A DNA stretch of 16,176 nucleotides, taken from contig QNBI01000004.1 in assembly GCA_003641675.1 (NCBI GenBank), positions 1-16,176 of the forward strand, given 5' to 3'. The translations under genes and the position numbers were made by a program. The notes below the pieces were generated by a model. That model did no database searches, had not been told where the DNA came from, and saw nothing but the letters and a program-made list of their open reading frames with translations. Source of the stretch: Spirochaetota bacterium (lineage in GTDB: Bacteria; Spirochaetota; Spirochaetia; SZUA-6). Position 1 is the stretch's first letter. Every line of letters starts with the position of its first letter. Shown piece after piece: positions 13,980 to 16,176 of the stretch.

Positions 13980-14849
13980 CTAATCCTCACCAAGCTGTCT
14001 TTTAAGCTCTTCCGTCACCTCTGCTTTCATGTTGAATGAATGTTCTTTCATTGGAAAACGGGATTCCTGTACATCGCCTATAAATTCTTTAACAGCATTA
14101 AGCTGGGTTGTATATGTATCTGCATAGACCTTTACAAACTTCGGGGTAAACCTCTTAAACAGGCCCACCATATCGTGAAGTACAAGAACCTGCCCGTCGC
14201 AGTGTATTCCTCCGCCGATTCCGACTGTGGGAATGGAGACTTTTTCCGTAATAATAGCGGCAAGCTGCTGCGGGATAGCTTCCAATATAAGTGCGAAGAC
14301 ACCTGCATTCTCCAGAGCCAGGGCATCATCGTAAACTTTTTTTGCCCTGTCCAGCGACTTCCCCTGCACCTTAAAGCCTCCAAGCATACCTGCTGTCTGC
14401 GGGGTTAAACCTATATGACCGAATACAGGTATCCCTGCCCGTACAATCGCCTCCACCTTATCGGCCATTTCCTGCCCGCCTTCCAGCTTTACAGAATCGG
14501 CTCCTCCGTCCTTGTATAGTATGCCTGCATTGGTAATTGCCTGTTCCACGGATATATTGTAGGACATAAAGGGCATATCACCGACGACATGCGCCCGCTT
14601 TACAGCCCGCATCACAGCCTTTGTATGCTGCAGCATCTCGTCCATGGTAACCGGGACCGTATCCTTATACCCCAGTTCAACCATTCCTAGTGAATCACCT
14701 ACCAGAATAATATCTATACCGGCTTCATCTACAATTAATCCTTGAGGGTACGAATACGCTGTTATCATTGTTATCTTCTTACCCTCTTTCTTCATCTTTT
14801 TTAGGTCAGATATCATTACCTTTTTTGTTTCTTCCGGATGAGAACTCAA
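13980..14849 (-). CDS. panB: 3-methyl-2-oxobutanoate hydroxymethyltransferase (ketopantoate synthase)
   Basis: A 289-residue PanB, which transfers a hydroxymethyl group from 5,10-methylenetetrahydrofolate to 2-ketoisovalerate to make ketopantoate, the first step of pantothenate and CoA synthesis. Visible features are VGDSLGMVELGY (50-61, metal ligand D52), VVGDMPFMSY (88-97, D91), KLEGG (121-125, E123), HIGLTPQ (145-151), the general-base region LILEAIP with E190, and the tail FPMKEHSF (265-272). Positions follow the E. coli enzyme by memory. The canonical TAYDY is TAYSY here. The start is TTG at 14847-14849 with GGAGG 6 nt upstream; an internal ATG at codon 12 has a weaker site. It lies 59 bp after livM on the same strand. 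No other pan genes are in the window. Confidence 0.97.
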   Translation of the reverse strand: MSSHPEETKKVMISDLKKMKKEGKKITMITAYSYPQGLIVDEAGIDIILVGDSLGMVELGYKDTVPVTMDEMLQHTKAVMRAVKRAHVVGDMPFMSYNISVEQAITNAGILYKDGGADSVKLEGGQEMADKVEAIVRAGIPVFGHIGLTPQTAGMLGGFKVQGKSLDRAKKVYDDALALENAGVFALILEAIPQQLAAIITEKVSIPTVGIGGGIHCDGQVLVLHDMVGLFKRFTPKFVKVYADTYTTQLNAVKEFIGDVQESRFPMKEHSFNMKAEVTEELKRQLGED

Positions 14850-14908
14850 TTTCTTCCTCCTATTTTTAATTATTATTTAATTTCCGGTTATTCTTCCCCA
14901 GGCAGTTT

Positions 14909-15808
14909 TCATGGCAGTTTCCCGACTGCCTTTCTTTTCCATTTTCCCGAAATATACCGCTCCACTTTGTAAACCAATTCCCTTGTAATGAACCCTTTGG
15001 GTTTAAGCACAAGAACCAGAATTAGAAGCACTCCGTAAATAACAATTCTCCACGATGCAACAGCAGGTGGAAACAGAAGGGGAATACCGTAGAGAATGGG
15101 AGCAGCAACAACAACTCCCCACTGGGTAGTGTACCCTCCTACAAAAATAACTGTCATTAATATACCTATAAAGCTAAATGTAAAATAATCGAGGTGGTAA
15201 CTCTTGTATATAAAACCTATAAGTACTCCGCAGCCACCTGCAAGTGTACTGCTAAAGGTCTGCAGGAGAATACCTACTTTTTTTACATTAACCCCGAAAG
15301 AACGTGCAAGATCTTTATCCACAAAAATAGCGGAAGCTGCACGTCCGAGCCTCGAATGGTCAAATCTGTAAATAAGAAAACCGACGATTAGGACAAGCAG
15401 ATATAAGATTATCAGGAGTGTCCAGCGGTGAAGTGTTGGATTCCCGAAAAGAGACGGAATCCCGAATATCCCCATTGTCCCTCCTAAAGCTTTGGTATTC
15501 TCCACAACAGTCCTTGTTATATAGATAAAAGTAAAACCTACAATTACAACTGCAAAGGTGGGCGCATCTCCAATAAAGAGAGAGACAATAAACCCGACAA
15601 GCCCTCCGACAGCAAAACCTGCTATAAGGGCAATGCCAAAGGGAATATGCATAGTCATAACCATATAGGCTGCAAGATAGCCGGAAATGGCCATATTTGC
15701 CACAGTTAGAAAGTGAAGGTGAGCTACCCTGTAAGGGAGATACAGCGCCCAGCTCATTAAAACGTAGATGGCGGTTATTGATAAAAAGTAGTACATGGGT
15801 AAAGACAC
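14909..15808 (-). CDS. livM: Branched-chain amino-acid ABC transporter permease, LivM type
   Basis: A 299-residue polytopic membrane protein with about eight hydrophobic segments. LivM-family marks are GGTMGIFGIP (109-118) and the cytoplasmic coupling loop HSRLGRAASAIFVDKDLARS (151-170), followed by FGVNV. The tail LVLKPKGFITRE (266-277) also fits. With a LivH-type partner it forms the membrane channel of an importer for leucine, isoleucine, valine or related substrates; urea and short-amide transporters share the fold. The start is GTG at 15808 with AGGAGG 8 nt upstream; an ATG four codons later is too far from that site. Its ribosome-binding site overlaps the livH stop, 12 bp away. No ATPase or binding-protein gene follows, which is unusual for liv operons. 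Confidence 0.92.
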   Translation of the reverse strand: MSLPMYYFLSITAIYVLMSWALYLPYRVAHLHFLTVANMAISGYLAAYMVMTMHIPFGIALIAGFAVGGLVGFIVSLFIGDAPTFAVVIVGFTFIYITRTVVENTKALGGTMGIFGIPSLFGNPTLHRWTLLIILYLLVLIVGFLIYRFDHSRLGRAASAIFVDKDLARSFGVNVKKVGILLQTFSSTLAGGCGVLIGFIYKSYHLDYFTFSFIGILMTVIFVGGYTTQWGVVVAAPILYGIPLLFPPAVASWRIVIYGVLLILVLVLKPKGFITRELVYKVERYISGKWKRKAVGKLP

Positions 15809-15820
15809 TTTTCTAACCTC

Positions 15821-16176
15821 CTAAAGTTTCATTCCGAATAATCCCTTTGGTTTAGCAAGTATTACAACAAGCATAACAACAAAGGCAATTGCATTTGCCC
15901 AGGATCCGGAAATATAGCCCTGCACTATTGCTTCAAGTACACCAAGCAAAAGCCCTACAATAAGCCCGCCGGTTAAATTACCCAAACCGGCAATTATGGA
16001 TACGGCAAGCACCTTATTTGCAACCTGCTCCCCCATTCCGGGGGAAGTTGTACCAAGCAGAACCGCAAGAAGAATAGCCGTTACACCACCCAAGACACCG
16101 GTAACAGCATAGCTTCCCAATGCTGTCTTAAAGAGCGGCACACTAACAAGTTTTGCCCCGTGCGGGTCCTCCGCTA
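15821..16176 (-). CDS. livH: Branched-chain amino-acid ABC transporter permease, LivH type (5' end beyond window)
   Basis: The frame is open to the window edge, so this is the C-terminal 118 residues of a longer permease; an apparent GTG start at 16141 is internal. The first visible residues, AEDPHGAKLVSVPL, are the LivH coupling loop. They are followed by hydrophobic segments rich in Gly and Val, then the segment IAGLGNLTGGLIVGLLLGVL, and the terminal ILAKPKGLFGMKL typical of LivH. It pairs with LivM encoded 12 bp downstream to form the importer channel. Upstream genes, probably including the binding protein or ATPases, lie outside the window. Confidence 0.92.
   Translation of the reverse strand, partial: AEDPHGAKLVSVPLFKTALGSYAVTGVLGGVTAILLAVLLGTTSPGMGEQVANKVLAVSIIAGLGNLTGGLIVGLLLGVLEAIVQGYISGSWANAIAFVVMLVVILAKPKGLFGMKL

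Overview
The window is about 40% G+C, gene-dense bacterial chromosome. No rRNA, tRNA, CRISPR array or intact mobile element was seen. A spirochaete or close relative is my best guess, from the long (354-residue) GpsA, the MoxR/DUF58/transglutaminase cluster, the KRF-heptad coiled-coil protein with a C-terminal membrane anchor, and the general style of the proteins. This is inference, because no taxonomic marker gene is present.

Layout. (1) Positions 1-3903, minus strand: a tightly packed operon of a 161-residue unknown protein, a MoxR-type AAA+ ATPase, a DUF58 protein and the N-terminal part of a TgpA-like membrane transglutaminase that runs off the left edge. (2) Positions 4023-4964, plus strand: a cation diffusion facilitator with two HxxxD metal motifs. 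(3) Positions 5034-6792, minus strand: gpsA followed by a cytoplasmic CBM9-like protein. (4) Positions 6900-8115: a decayed stretch holding a fragment of an LVIVD beta-propeller protein, a heptad-repeat membrane protein whose 5' end looks damaged, a 17-bp perfect palindrome, and an AraC-family regulator broken by deletion and frameshift. (5) Positions 8116-9069, plus strand: a metallophosphoesterase lipoprotein whose promoter sits almost on its start codon.

(6) Positions 9084-12373, plus strand: an iron-uptake operon, and the most interesting part of the window. A consensus-like promoter (TTGACA-N17-TATATT) is followed by a perfect inverted repeat in the leader. Four overlapping genes follow: a FeoC-like winged-helix protein with a cysteine cluster, a DtxR/MntR-type regulator fused to a FeoA domain, a separate FeoA, and FeoB. 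Inside the fusion gene, a perfect AAGGAGG ribosome-binding site stands 7 nt before an in-frame ATG. The gene may therefore make both the fused regulator and a free 81-residue FeoA. The regulator is the natural candidate to bind the leader repeat and close an iron feedback loop.

(7) Positions 12374-12764 form a gene-free stretch ending in a possible terminator. (8) Positions 12765-16176, minus strand: a secreted protein with its own promoter, then panB, then two branched-chain amino-acid ABC permeases (livM and the end of livH). Transcription runs livH-livM-panB, which could link import of valine-type substrates to pantothenate synthesis, although no Liv ATPase gene lies in the window. Several minus-strand genes start at TTG or GTG behind strong ribosome-binding sites.
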